Origin: an uncultured Desulfobulbaceae bacterium
GTDB lineage: Bacteria > Desulfobacterota > Desulfobulbia > Desulfobulbales > BM004
Direction: 5' to 3'
DNA length: 64,000 nt
Assembly: GCA_947259115.1 (NCBI GenBank)
Contig: CAMYKS010000014.1
Coordinates: 1-64,000 of the forward strand
The notes beneath the pieces are model-generated. The model saw nothing but the letters and a program-made list of their open reading frames with translations. It did not search any database and had not been told where the DNA came from. The first letter of the stretch is position 1; every line of letters begins with the position of its first letter. The translations under genes were made by a program, and so were the position numbers. Shown here in pieces: positions 17,290 through 26,533 of this stretch.

Positions 17290-17403
17290 AGCCGGCGGGG
17301 AACATCCATGACGCCGGAAGCCTTCTTAAATGACCTTATCTACTGTTTCACTGTGATTATTTTATTCTCTTTTAGGGAAAATACCCCGGGGGTTGGTGCG
17401 TTT

Positions 17404-17490
17404 GTCATACCCGCTAAAGCGGGTAACCAGGAATGTAAAATGTTAAGTAATGACTGGATTCCCGATCAACAGACTTCGGGAATGACGACA
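17404..17490. repeat. REP/MITE-like palindromic element
   Basis: The stretch begins GTCATACCCGCTAAAGCGGG and ends GACTTCGGGAATGAC, with ACCAGGAATG and GACTGGATTCCCG inside. This is the common 'GTCATTCCCG...CGGGAATGAC' mobile palindrome in degenerate form. No gene is involved; it lies between the small protein and the next kinase. Confidence 0.55.
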
Positions 17491-17492
17491 GT

Positions 17493-17518
17493 TGATACCC
17501 TGTGGCTTGCTGCGGGGT
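17493..17518. repeat. Short hairpin repeat, copy 1
   Basis: ATACCCTGTGGCTTGCTGCG followed by GGGTA forms a small stem-loop (TACCC with GGGTA). A near-identical copy occurs at about 26534-26557, so this is a dispersed repeat rather than a gene-specific site. Confidence 0.5.
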
Positions 17519-17526
17519 AGTTAATT

Positions 17527-19194
17527 ATGAACGACAAATTTACCATAAAAAAACCAGTATATAAGGTTTACGGATTAGCTAAAAAGAAAACGCTTCATAA
17601 GCGGATCGCAGACGTACAGCAAAGGGTAACCAAAGGAAAGAAGTACCTGTCCCAAGAGGAAGTACAAAAACTTATCCACGAGTTGGAGATACACCAGATT
17701 GAACTGGAAATGCAGAACGAAGAGCTGCGCCTGACCCAACAGGAACTGGTGAAATCAAATGACCGTTTTGCCGATCTTTATGATTTCGCTCCTGTCGGTT
17801 ATGTCACCATAAACAATAAAGGACTGATCCTCGAGGCCAACCTGACATTGACGAATATGTTAGGCATTGAAAAATCTCTCCTGATCAAGAAGCGCTTATC
17901 TGATTATATTGTGCCTGAAGACCAGCACAAATACTATAAGTACATTCATAATCATCTTAATATTAAGGGGCATCATTCCATTGAATTACGTTTGCGGGAA
18001 AAAGTGAGCGGCTATTTCTGGAGCAAATTTGATGGTGCCACGGTGGAAGGTGTTGATGTAAACAACAGGCAAATTCGATTTGCCATCAGTGATATCACCA
18101 GTCTAAAGCTGGTAGCCAAGGAATTGCGGGAGAATGAAAACAAACTCCAGTCCTTATACACCGCAATGAATGAAGGGGTGTGCCAGCATGAAATAGTATA
18201 TAATCTTGCAGGCAGCGTGGTTGATTATAGAATTCTGAACGTAAATCCGTCTTATGAAACAATTACCGGCCTTAAAAAAGATAATGTTATCGGCCGCTTA
18301 GCCTCGGAACTTTACGGCACAGGCGAGCCGCCCTTTCTGGATGTTTTTGCCAAGGTTGCCTCCACTGGAGAATCAATCGTTTTTGAAACCTTTTTCCCGC
18401 CGCTGCAAAAACATTTCCATGTCTCGGTTTTTTCACCTGAAAAAGGCAAGTTTGCCACAGTCTTTTCAGATATTACCCATTACAAAAAGATTGAAGCAGA
18501 ATTAAAAAGCAGTTCTGAGAAAATTGAATTATTTGCCTATTCGGTGGCACATGACCTTAAGAATCCGGCAGATGGTCTCCATGGTCTGACCAAACTTCTC
18601 AGCAAGAAGTACAAAGATAAGATGCCTGGAGAAGGGAAACATTTATGTGATCAAATTGCGCTTTCAGCGGAAAGAATTTCAACGCTTGCTGAAACGATCA
18701 ATATTTTTGTGGCAGCCAAAGAAACTCCGCTTAGCATAGAAAAAATTTCATTAAAAAAGATTTTTATAATGATTCGGGAAGAGTTTTCCTCACAGTTGCA
18801 TGAGCGTTCTATAAAATGGATAGAGCCCGGAAATCTTCCGGAGACGATTTACGCTGACCGTATCGCTATTCTCAGAGTTTTAAGAAACCTGATAGATAAT
18901 GCCTTTAAATATGCGGGTAAAAATCTAAGTAGAATTGAAATTGCTTATACAGGAACAGGGGATTTTCACATCCTCTCTGTAAAAGATGACGGCAAAGGCA
19001 TAAAAAACGAAGATGCAAAAAACATTTTTGGCGCTTTCAAGCGGCATGCGGATGTCGGGGAAATTCATGGCACAGGACTGGGTCTGACCATAGTGAAAGA
19101 ACTTGTTGAACTTCATAAAGGCGAAGTATGGGTAGAGCCAAACCCGAAGGGTGGAACCATTTTTAATATCTCCATCTCAAAATATTTACTGTAA
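17527..19194 (+). CDS. Cytoplasmic two-PAS sensor histidine kinase
   Basis: A 555-residue kinase without membrane segments. A basic N-terminus and LIHELEIHQIELEMQNEEL linker precede PAS1 (about residues 75-190, YDFAPVGYVTINNKG) and PAS2 (about 200-320). A HisKA domain has acceptor His in YSVAHDLKNP, and the HATPase has NLIDNAFKYAG, DDGKGI and GTGLGLTIVKEL. PAS1 is clearly paralogous to the first PAS of the kinases at 11.6 and 22.6 kb. No partner regulator is fused; the stand-alone receivers just upstream are candidates. The ATG at 17527 has only a weak GGGG ribosome site about 12 bases upstream. Confidence 0.88.
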   Translation: MNDKFTIKKPVYKVYGLAKKKTLHKRIADVQQRVTKGKKYLSQEEVQKLIHELEIHQIELEMQNEELRLTQQELVKSNDRFADLYDFAPVGYVTINNKGLILEANLTLTNMLGIEKSLLIKKRLSDYIVPEDQHKYYKYIHNHLNIKGHHSIELRLREKVSGYFWSKFDGATVEGVDVNNRQIRFAISDITSLKLVAKELRENENKLQSLYTAMNEGVCQHEIVYNLAGSVVDYRILNVNPSYETITGLKKDNVIGRLASELYGTGEPPFLDVFAKVASTGESIVFETFFPPLQKHFHVSVFSPEKGKFATVFSDITHYKKIEAELKSSSEKIELFAYSVAHDLKNPADGLHGLTKLLSKKYKDKMPGEGKHLCDQIALSAERISTLAETINIFVAAKETPLSIEKISLKKIFIMIREEFSSQLHERSIKWIEPGNLPETIYADRIAILRVLRNLIDNAFKYAGKNLSRIEIAYTGTGDFHILSVKDDGKGIKNEDAKNIFGAFKRHADVGEIHGTGLGLTIVKELVELHKGEVWVEPNPKGGTIFNISISKYLL

Positions 19195-19604
19195 TGTATC
19201 ACCGTAACGTCAAAAACATCTTCTATTTCTTTCCCGGCCTGTTACCCGGCATTGAAGAACGCCTTATCCCTTTACTGTTTTTCTTCACGTGCATGTGTAT
19301 GACATTTTCGTGGAGCTTTACCTTAATGCCCAGTATAATTTTTAAAATGGTAACTCCTTAAATTATCATGGAGAAAATAGCAATTTCATGCAACCCGGCT
19401 TTACAATGACCATTGAATTTTCTAACAAAAATGTATAGTCTTTAATTAATTGAGCAATCAAAAATCAGCGCATCAGGAGTAGGTGTAATGTTTTTATAAA
19501 GTGCCTGCTAATTAAACTCAGCTTGAAGAACTTGATCGGAGTCTCCCCCAGGTCGCTTTCCTCCCGCCTGGGCGGGGAAGACAATACTATTCAGGAGAGA
19601 GTAA
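19195..19604. other. Intergenic region upstream of the CheB-CheR gene
   Basis: About 410 bases with no supported gene. A short G/C hairpin (CCCGCC with GGCGGG) lies near 19564-19577, about 30 bases before the CheB-CheR start, and could affect its leader. Nothing else is recognised. Confidence 0.4.
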
Positions 19605-22400
19605 ATGGTTACGAAAAAGAAAAAACAATCCGGAGTTGCCTCCCCTAAAACCGGTGCCCGGAAAAAAACCGCTGCCAAGCAGAAAGTTAAGGCGGCTGTT
19701 TCCAAAGCCCGAAAGACAGACTCTCCCCCCTCTAATAAGAAACTAATCATAGTGGGCATTGGTGCCTCAGCCGGAGGTTTGGAGGCTTTTGAGGCCTTTT
19801 TCAATGCCATGCCGCCTGACAGCAACATGGCCTTTGTGGTGATCGCCCATCTTGACCCCACCCACGTAAGCATTCTGCCCGAATTAATCCAGAAAAAAAC
19901 AAAATTGTCGGTTTCTGCCATAAAAGACGGCACTGTAGTAAAACCAAATTCTGTATATGTCATCCCCCCCAATAAGGATATTTCCATTTTAAACGGTACA
20001 CTTCAGCTTCTGGAACCGCCGAAACCGCGGGGCTTCAACCTGCCGATTGATACCTTTTTTAGGGCCCTGGCGAACGATCAGGGCTCCAATGCAGTTTGCG
20101 TTATCCTTTCCGGTACCGGTACAGACGGCACGATAGGTCTGCGGGCAATTAAAAGTGAGGGCGGCATGGCCATGGTGCAGGATGAAAAATCCTCCAAGTA
20201 TGACGGTATGCCGCGCAGCGCCATGGCAACGAATCTTGTCGATTTTATTCTGCCTCCGGCTAAGATGCCTGAACAGCTGATCAGCTATATGAAACATGTG
20301 CTCAAGGGCAAACCTCTTGAACTTCCCGCTGATACAGAAAGGATCCCCAACGCCCTGCAGAAAATATATATCCTGCTGAGATCAAGAACCGGTCATGATT
20401 TTTCCAACTATAAGATCAATACGATCTGCCGCCGGGTCGAGCGACGTATGCATATTCATCAGATAGACAATATCTCGGACTATGTACGCTATGTCAGTGA
20501 CAGTGAAAGAGAGACCACCATTCTGTTCAAGGAGCTTTTAATAGGGGTCACCAATTTCTTCCGGGACCCAAAGGCTTTCGAGGTGCTTCAAAACAAGGTT
20601 ATGCCTGAACTGCTCAGTAAAAAGCCGGACAATTATACATTGCGAGTCTGGGTTCCCGGTTGCAGCACAGGCGAGGAAGCCTATTCAATAGCGATCCTTC
20701 TGGAGGAGTGTCGAAAGCATATAAATCATCATTTCAATGTACAGATATTCGGCACTGATATTGACGAGGAGGCTGTTAAAACGGCCCGTGCCGGTCTTTA
20801 CCCGAACAGTATTGGAGCAGATGTCAATCCGGAGCGTTTGCAACGTTATTTCCACAAAGAAGATGAAAACTACCGGATAAAAAAAACAATTCGCGAAAAA
20901 CTTATATTTGCTTCTCAGAACCTGCTCAAAGATCCCCCCTTTACCAAACTAGACCTGATCAGTTGCCGGAACCTGCTGATCTACCTCGATCAGGAAGCGC
21001 AGCGCAGGGTTCTGTCCATTTTTCATTACAGTTTGAAGCCGGGCGGCATTCTTTTTCTCGGCTCTTCAGAGACCATCGGCCAGGCCACGAATTTCTTTAC
21101 CAGCGTGGAAAGGAAATGGAAAATATACAAACAGAAATCGATCTCTCCAAAAGATGATCAAAAAGTTCTGGGCCTGTCGATGCCAGCCCCTGTCCATCAT
21201 ACCGAGATAACCGGGTTGCAACCGGAATCCATAAATAAAATTGAGGCACTCAGTGCCCATCAATTGGTTGAATCGATCCTGCAGGAAAGCGACATGCCGC
21301 CCTGCGTAATAATTGATGATGCTAACAACATTATATATGTGCACGGCCGCACCGGCAAATTTCTGGAGCCGGCCGCCGGAAAAGTAAGCGTCAATGTAAT
21401 CGAGATGGCCAGGCAGGGATTCAAAGTCGAACTGGCAAATGCTATCCGCCGCGTTGCTGTAAGCAATAAGGAATTCATATACAGCGGCCTGCAAGTCCCC
21501 AGAAACGGTGATTATGTATACCTTGATCTTATTGTCAGGCCGATTCTGGCGGAAAGCGGCCTGAATGGCTTAAAGATGGTCATATTTGAGGAGACCTCCC
21601 AGCCGTCGAAAACCGTGAAAGTCAAAGCAAAGCGGCCAAAAGTCTCCAAGAAAAGCATGAAAGAGGAGAAGCTTGAGTTGGAATTGCAGTACACAAGGGA
21701 AAACCTGCAGACCACCATCGAGGAACTGGAAACATCCAATGAAGAGCTTAAATCCACCAACGAAGAACTGCAGTCCACCAATGAGGAACTGCAATCCACC
21801 AATGAGGAATTGGAAACCTCCAAGGAAGAACTGCAATCATTAAACGAGGAGACCGTTACGGTCAACGTGGAACTCCAGAGCCGCATAGATGAACTGTCAA
21901 AGGTTAATGATGATCTGAAGAATCTGCTTGACAGTATCGAGATCGCCGCCATTTTCCTGGATATTGACCTGAATATAAGGCGCTTTACACCTACAGCAAC
22001 CACGATAATTCATCTGGAATTAATAGATGTGGGCCGTCCTCTGGAGCATTTTGCCATAAACCTGATTGATGTGAACTTGACTAAAGATGCGGCAAAGGTA
22101 CTCAAGGACCTGGCAATACTGGAGAGAGAAGTCAAATCCAAGGATGGGGAGGTTTATCGTATGCGCTTGCGGCCCTATCGCACCATAAACAATGTGATTG
22201 ACGGCGTGGTGATTACGTTTGAGGACATTAGCGCGCAGAAAAAAGTGGCAGACGCGCTTGTTAAATCAAACCGGGACCTTGAGCGCATGGTGCAGAAAGG
22301 GATATTGGATCTGGCCAAGGCTGACAAGGAGTTTAAAGGTGAGATCGCTGAGCAAAAAAAAATTGAAAAATTGCTCAAAATGAAAAAGAAAAAAGCATAA
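19605..22400 (+). CDS. CheB-CheR fusion with coiled coil and PAS domain
   Basis: A 931-residue fusion. A Lys/Ala-rich N-terminal 45 residues is followed by a CheB methylesterase domain (about 48-230), with Ser in GIGASAGG, His in AHLDPTH and Asp in GTGTDGT. Then come the CheR N-terminal helices and methyltransferase domain (about 255-500) with TNFFRDP, VWVPGCSTGEEAYS and DLISCRNLLIYL. A degenerate region, a heptad coiled coil (about 690-780) and a PAS domain (about 785-890) follow. It begins with AGGAGAGAG before the ATG. Unlike many relatives it has no kinase domain after the PAS. Such proteins adjust glutamyl methylation or act as stress sensors; no chemoreceptor gene is in this window. Confidence 0.9.
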   Translation: MVTKKKKQSGVASPKTGARKKTAAKQKVKAAVSKARKTDSPPSNKKLIIVGIGASAGGLEAFEAFFNAMPPDSNMAFVVIAHLDPTHVSILPELIQKKTKLSVSAIKDGTVVKPNSVYVIPPNKDISILNGTLQLLEPPKPRGFNLPIDTFFRALANDQGSNAVCVILSGTGTDGTIGLRAIKSEGGMAMVQDEKSSKYDGMPRSAMATNLVDFILPPAKMPEQLISYMKHVLKGKPLELPADTERIPNALQKIYILLRSRTGHDFSNYKINTICRRVERRMHIHQIDNISDYVRYVSDSERETTILFKELLIGVTNFFRDPKAFEVLQNKVMPELLSKKPDNYTLRVWVPGCSTGEEAYSIAILLEECRKHINHHFNVQIFGTDIDEEAVKTARAGLYPNSIGADVNPERLQRYFHKEDENYRIKKTIREKLIFASQNLLKDPPFTKLDLISCRNLLIYLDQEAQRRVLSIFHYSLKPGGILFLGSSETIGQATNFFTSVERKWKIYKQKSISPKDDQKVLGLSMPAPVHHTEITGLQPESINKIEALSAHQLVESILQESDMPPCVIIDDANNIIYVHGRTGKFLEPAAGKVSVNVIEMARQGFKVELANAIRRVAVSNKEFIYSGLQVPRNGDYVYLDLIVRPILAESGLNGLKMVIFEETSQPSKTVKVKAKRPKVSKKSMKEEKLELELQYTRENLQTTIEELETSNEELKSTNEELQSTNEELQSTNEELETSKEELQSLNEETVTVNVELQSRIDELSKVNDDLKNLLDSIEIAAIFLDIDLNIRRFTPTATTIIHLELIDVGRPLEHFAINLIDVNLTKDAAKVLKDLAILEREVKSKDGEVYRMRLRPYRTINNVIDGVVITFEDISAQKKVADALVKSNRDLERMVQKGILDLAKADKEFKGEIAEQKKIEKLLKMKKKKA
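21720..21845 (+). repeat. 21-bp tandem repeat encoding heptads
   Basis: Six direct repeats of 21 bases encode EELETSN, EELKSTN, EELQSTN, EELQSTN, EELETSK and EELQSLN in the CheB-CheR protein. The unit equals one coiled-coil heptad, so expansion or contraction changes coil length without shifting the frame. Confidence 0.85.
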
Positions 22401-22557
22401 ACAGTTTTGTATGAACAATACCCTGATATACAGGAAAGCGCCCAATGAACTGTTATTTAAACAGCATGAGGAATAATAACCGCGCCGGGGGCATGTCGTG
22501 GTAAAAATACAGCAAATTTTCTAATAAATCCGGAGATGGAGTGGAGAGAGGCGCAGC

Positions 22558-24596
22558 GTGAAATCTGGTAATAAAAAACTATATAGAGATCAACTGCTGA
22601 AACGAACAGAGCAGATTCTGGCGTTCAAAGGTGATGATCACCCGGGAACTCCAACAGATGAATTCCAGTCTCTGCTGCAGGAGCTTCGCACGCATCAGAT
22701 AGAGCTTGAGCTGCAAAACGAAGAGCTCCTCCGAACCCAGGTTGAATTACTGGAGTCCCGCGACCGGTATGCCAATCTCTATAACTCCGCCCCGGTGAGC
22801 TATGTCACGGTCAACTCAAAAGGCATGATCATTGAAGCAAACCTGACCCTGGTTGAGATGCTGAACTTTGATAAGAATGATTTGCTGAACAACCCTTTTT
22901 CTTCCTGCATTTTCTTTGACGACCAGGACACTTACTACTCTCTCAGACATCTTATTGTCGCCAGCAGAAATAAACAGGGAAGCGAAATCAGGCTCCGGAA
23001 AAAATCCGGCGCTCATTTCTGGGTGAGAATAGATGGGGATCTGGTAGGAGGTGCTGAGCAGGAAACCGATGAAATTCAATTTGTTATTAAGGATATTTCT
23101 GGGCGTAAACAGGTTGAAGAAAAACTTGCCTCGGAACAGGAAAAGCTCGACGTTACCTTACAGAGCATTGCAGACGGAGTTGTCACTACAGATACACAGG
23201 GCACCATTATCCTGTTCAATAGAGTTGCGGAGAAACTGAGCGGCTGGTCTCAGGATGAGGTAATTGGCAGATCTTTGCAGGAAGTCTTTAACTTTATCAA
23301 TATAAATAACCGGCAATCTGTTGGGTCCCTGTTAGATAATGTGCTGAAATCAGGCATGAACGCCTATTCTGGCAGTCCCATGGTCCTTATTGCAAAAGAC
23401 GGGAAAGAACAAATTGTGGCTGAAAGCTGCTCTCCGGTCAGAGATAAAAAGGGTAAAGTTGTCGGTTTTGTCTGGGTTTTTCGAGATATTACCGAAAAAC
23501 ATAAAATGCAACTGGAACTCATCAAAACAAAGAAATTGGAGTCTATCGGAGTCCTGGCAGGGGGGATCGCCCATGATTTTAATAATATTCTTGCTTCCAT
23601 TCTTGGCAATATCGATCTGGCGCAGTTTTTGATCAAACCTGATGAAGAAAAAGTACTTCAATTATTAAAACGGGCAAAGAAAGCCTCTCTGCGGGCAAAG
23701 GACCTGACCTATCAGTTGCTGACTTTTTCCAAGGGCGGCGAACCGGTTAAAACGATCGCCTCAATAGCTGAAGTAATAAAGGAATCCAGCGCCTTTGTTT
23801 TACAGGGCAGTAATGTAAAATGTGAGTATCATTTCCCAGTAGACCTTTGGCCGGTTGAGATTGATACAGGCCAGATGAGTCAAGTCATCCAGAACCTGAT
23901 CTTCAATGCCATTCATGCCATGCCGGAAGGTGGTATTATTAAAATAGACTGCGAGAACATACCTGATGCCGCTAACCTGAAATTACCGATTGATAAGGAC
24001 CGCTATGTCAAGATCTCCATTCAAGACTGCGGTGTCGGCATTCCTGCAGCGGTCTCGGGTTGGCCATAACCCATTCCATAATCCTTCAGCATGGCGGATA
24101 TATTGCGGTGGAATCAAAATCGGGAAAAGGGACAACATTTATTCTTTACCTTGCCGCTTCAGTGGCTCAGGAGATAGAACGGCAACTGACCCCTGAACCT
24201 GTGAAAAAAGGAGGGTATAAAGGAAGAGCCCTTATCATGGATGATGAGGACATGGTCAGAGAGTTGGGCCGGGAGATGCTCACCCATTTGGGGTATGAAG
24301 TAGTGCTTGTCAAAGAAGGGAGTGAAGCCCTGACAATTTATAAAGAAAGCCGGGAAACAGGAAAACTTTTTGATTTTGTAATCATGGATTTGACAATCCC
24401 GGGGGGTATGGGAGGGGTAGAAACCATCAGGAAGTTATTGGCGTTTGATCCGCTGGCAAAAGTGATCGTAGCTAGCGGCTATTCAAACGATCCGGTCATG
24501 TCAAATTATAAGGATTATGGTTTTACAGGAGTCATCATTAAGCCGTACCTGATGATTGAATTAAGAGATGTGATACATGACGTTTTACAGGATTAG
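22558..24596 (+). pseudogene. Hybrid PAS histidine kinase-receiver, broken by deletion and frameshift
   Basis: The first frame (22558-24069, 503 residues, GTG start with AGAGG six bases before) encodes a LRTHQIELELQNEEL linker, two PAS domains, HisKA with GGIAHDFNNILAS, and the HATPase up to DCGVGIPAAVSGWP then stop. The next frame resumes at about 24057 as GLAITHSIILQHGGYI and continues through a full receiver (acidic pair in IMDDEDM, acceptor Asp in VIMDLTIPGG, KPY) to 24596. Between G1 (GVGIP) and GLAITHS, relatives have about 17 more residues, including the F box (IFDPYFTTK-like) and half of G2; these are missing here and the phase is lost. ATP-lid function is therefore lost, while PAS, DHp and receiver parts remain translatable. 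Confidence 0.85.
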
Positions 24597-24655
24597 ACAG
24601 TGGTGTCGTTTCCTGAAAAAAACAACGTGATAAATCATCAGCTGATATTTTTTAC

Positions 24656-24951
24656 ATGCTTGCATGTGGTTTAGCTTTTTTTGCAATACTCATAATTCAG
24701 ACTGTCCGTTTATCAACCCATGGCCAAACTTAGGGAAGATATCTTTTCAAGTTAAAATTGTTACTCATACAGAAAGCGCAAATCCCGGTTTCACAAAAGC
24801 TCTTCTGTTAAGAGAAATTGTTCCTGGCTTAAAAGGCAGCATCCCATACATAGGAAAAGCTTTGGGGATAAAAGACCTTTGCTTTATTGCGCATGAATAC
24901 AACAGGTATAAAAAAAATCACGCTGTATTGTATTCCATACATGTAGCATAA
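24656..24951 (+). pseudogene. RDD-family membrane protein remnant, frameshifted
   Basis: One frame from the ATG at 24656 reads LACGLAFFAILIIQTVRLSTHGQT and stops. Another frame continues LGKISFQVKIV, GFTKALLLREIVPGL, GSIPYIGKALGI and ends H-A-V-L-Y-S-I-H-V-A. This follows the order of RDD-family membrane proteins: a transmembrane helix, GQT-(I/L)GK, a G/V-K-IV segment, a second helix with LLR and IPY, and a final H-x(4)-G/S-T/I-x-V. The first helix with the RD motif is absent and a frameshift lies after GQT. Recognition is by remembered family pattern, so moderate confidence. Confidence 0.5.
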
Positions 24952-25110
24952 CATTATAATATGTATAGGAATAATGATTATTTTCCACCTTCTTTGTTTG
25001 TGAGTTGTAGTGAATATCATACACAAATGGAAGTCAAGTTAAGAAACAATTTCACTCCCTTGTATTTTTTATATCTAACATAACAACCAGTTAACCGGGT
25101 TTTCTTAAGA

Positions 25111-25127
25111 TTGGCATTCTCCTTGCT
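25111..25127 (+). promoter_or_regulatory. Sigma-54 promoter for the 58-residue protein
   Basis: TTGGCATTCTCCTTGCT fits the RpoN consensus TGGCAC-N5-TTGC, with GG and GC exactly 10 bases apart. Transcription would start about 25139, giving a leader of roughly 180 bases before the ATG at 25318. A sigma-54 activator gene (7.4-8.8 kb) is present in the window. Confidence 0.75.
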
Positions 25128-25317
25128 ATCTCTTCACAAGAAAGCATTGCGATGTCGATTGTATTACGACTCAGAATATTCATTTGCCTTGAGTCATCAG
25201 GTGCAATCAGTCGTACCGGACAACCGTATAAATTTTGGATAGTAAATTGGAGGCAGGAGCCAAGACTACGTTAGTCATGGCATTTCATTAATATCAGGCT
25301 AGTAAAGAGGTTTTTAA

Positions 25318-25494
25318 ATGGCAGAACAGATCAATCAACAAAAGGTTGCCTCGGCAGAGGAGATATTGAAGACAGAGATCATTGTCAACCAGGCCTTGCT
25401 TGACATCCTGCTTGCTAAGCAGGTCATTTCCGAGGAAGAACTGGTTAACTCCATACATAAATTAAGGCTGGAACAGGAGGAAAAGATCAAGTGA
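25318..25494 (+). CDS. Small helical protein (58 residues) under a sigma-54 promoter
   Basis: A 58-codon gene with AGAGG at 25306-25310, seven bases before the ATG. The sequence is Glu/Lys/Ile/Leu-rich and strongly amphipathic (AEEILKTEIIVNQALLDILL, then a turn, then ISEEELVNSIHKLRLEQEEK), predicting two helices in a soluble protein. There is no signal peptide, Cys or known motif. Reality is supported by the ribosome site, the upstream sigma-54 promoter and the clean codon pattern. Function unknown. Confidence 0.7.
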   Translation: MAEQINQQKVASAEEILKTEIIVNQALLDILLAKQVISEEELVNSIHKLRLEQEEKIK

Positions 25495-25953
25495 CTGTCC
25501 TGAATAACGACGTCAGGCTGGAATACTGACATTCAAATGGAGTAGTCAGGGTATGGTCCATCTACCCTGCATTCGTTAGCCCGAATATTTAACCATTAAA
25601 AGTCAGGTGGCGGCCATGATTTAATAAAAGTTTATCGCCGGCTCCGGCAGTAGAGAGAGTCTGACCTATTACGCATTACGAGTTGGGCTTTTTCTGCTAT
25701 TACAAAAGGGGAAGCCCGCTTCCGGGGGAGACGGAAACGGGCTTTTGAGGAGATGCAGGGGTCTTTGCAATGCTTTGTCAGAATTTCCAGGGTTGTGTCT
25801 GGTCTGAGCTTTTGGGGGGCGCTGATAGCTGTCAATCACCAGAAGCAATGAAGAACGCTATCGTGGCAAAGGACCCCTTGCGGTCGTGCCAGGAGTTGTT
25901 ACTGTTTTTTATTCTTGTTGCAGTTGCGCCAGAAAATTTTTGAGTTAATAAGA
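25495..25953. other. Intergenic region with one hairpin
   Basis: About 460 bases without a supported gene. A strong G/C hairpin lies inside (listed separately at 25712-25748). A minus-strand frame of 67 codons at 25632-25835 has no ribosome site and runs through that hairpin, so I do not call it. Confidence 0.4.
25712..25748 (+). terminator. Possible intrinsic terminator
   Basis: AAGCCCG-TTCCG pairs with CGGAA-CGGGCTT (12 bp with one mismatched pair, 7-base loop), followed by TTTTG. It lies 218 bases past the 58-residue gene and could end its transcript. The T-run is short, so confidence is moderate. Confidence 0.5.
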
Positions 25954-26088
25954 TCATTTGTTAATCATGGCTACAATGAGAAATGCTAATATCCAGATAA
26001 TCGCAACTGTTCCTGATGCAACTATCAAAGTGTTAATTGCCTCACTCACCATATTTGAAATTCTTGAAGTATTTGTATTTGCCTGCAT
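25954..26088 (-). CDS. Small single-pass membrane protein (44 residues) under a sigma-54 promoter
   Basis: A 44-codon gene. The N-terminal 20 residues are polar (Asn, Thr, Ser), followed by one hydrophobic segment, ASGTVAIIWILAFLIVAMI (residues 24-42), ending Asn-Lys. AAGGAGGT lies 8-9 bases upstream of the ATG at 26088; an in-frame GTG at 26094, two codons earlier, has even better spacing. A near-perfect sigma-54 promoter lies about 120 bases upstream on the same strand. No Cys, no known motif. Function unknown; the size and single helix recall small regulatory membrane proteins. Confidence 0.7.
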   Translation of the reverse strand: MQANTNTSRISNMVSEAINTLIVASGTVAIIWILAFLIVAMINK

Positions 26089-26208
26089 ATTCACGAGTAC
26101 CTCCTTACTTAAAAAAATTACTGGCTGATACTTTGGTTTAATTTACCGTTTTACCAATTGAGTCCGGTTGCGCCTTGATTGCGGAAAAGGGACGCTTTAC
26201 CTAACCAA

Positions 26209-26226
26209 TAGCAAATAGGGTGCCAA
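26209..26226 (-). promoter_or_regulatory. Sigma-54 promoter for the 44-residue protein
   Basis: On the minus strand the sequence reads TTGGCACCCTATTTGCTA: TGGCAC, five bases, TTGCT, with GG and GC 10 bases apart, a full RpoN consensus. Transcription would start near 26199, about 110 bases before the ATG at 26088. Confidence 0.8.
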
Positions 26227-26452
26227 GTAGTTTCACCAAAACAATATTGCTCTATATAAGGTTTCCCAGGATTCTGAACTGTTCAGGTTGGTATATTTTT
26301 TTTCTAATAATTTTAAGGTGATAATATGGAAATTTGTTTTGGGATGTAAATATTTATCAGGAGCAGGGTAAGTGCTGGGGGAGGGTATGTTGGCAATAAT
26401 TTAAGGTGAGAATGGAAAATCTCTTTACTGTTTTTTGTAAATTAAATTCACA

Positions 26453-26482
26453 AAAGTAAAGGAAGTTTACTTTGTTTTTTTT
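26453..26482 (+). terminator. Intrinsic terminator, possibly bidirectional
   Basis: A perfect 8-bp stem (AAAGTAAA at 26453-26460 with TTTACTTT at 26466-26473, 5-base loop) followed by eight T on the plus strand. No plus-strand gene is recognised upstream. On the minus strand it lies about 114 bases past the lipoprotein gene and may end that transcript. The rest of 26227-26595 shows only a 13-base palindrome (CTGAACTGTTCAG, 26275-26287) and the hairpin repeat below. Confidence 0.6.
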
Positions 26483-26533
26483 AGGTAAATACCCAGCGGC
26501 CTGTAGCGTTAGTTTGAGAAATATCCATGTTGA

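Noticed and set aside
17308..17520. 70-codon plus-strand frame over the REP-like element
   Set aside because: Its sequence is the translated palindromic repeat, a common false gene.
25632..25835. 67-codon minus-strand frame
   Set aside because: Runs across a strong hairpin, lacks a ribosome site and has no family pattern.
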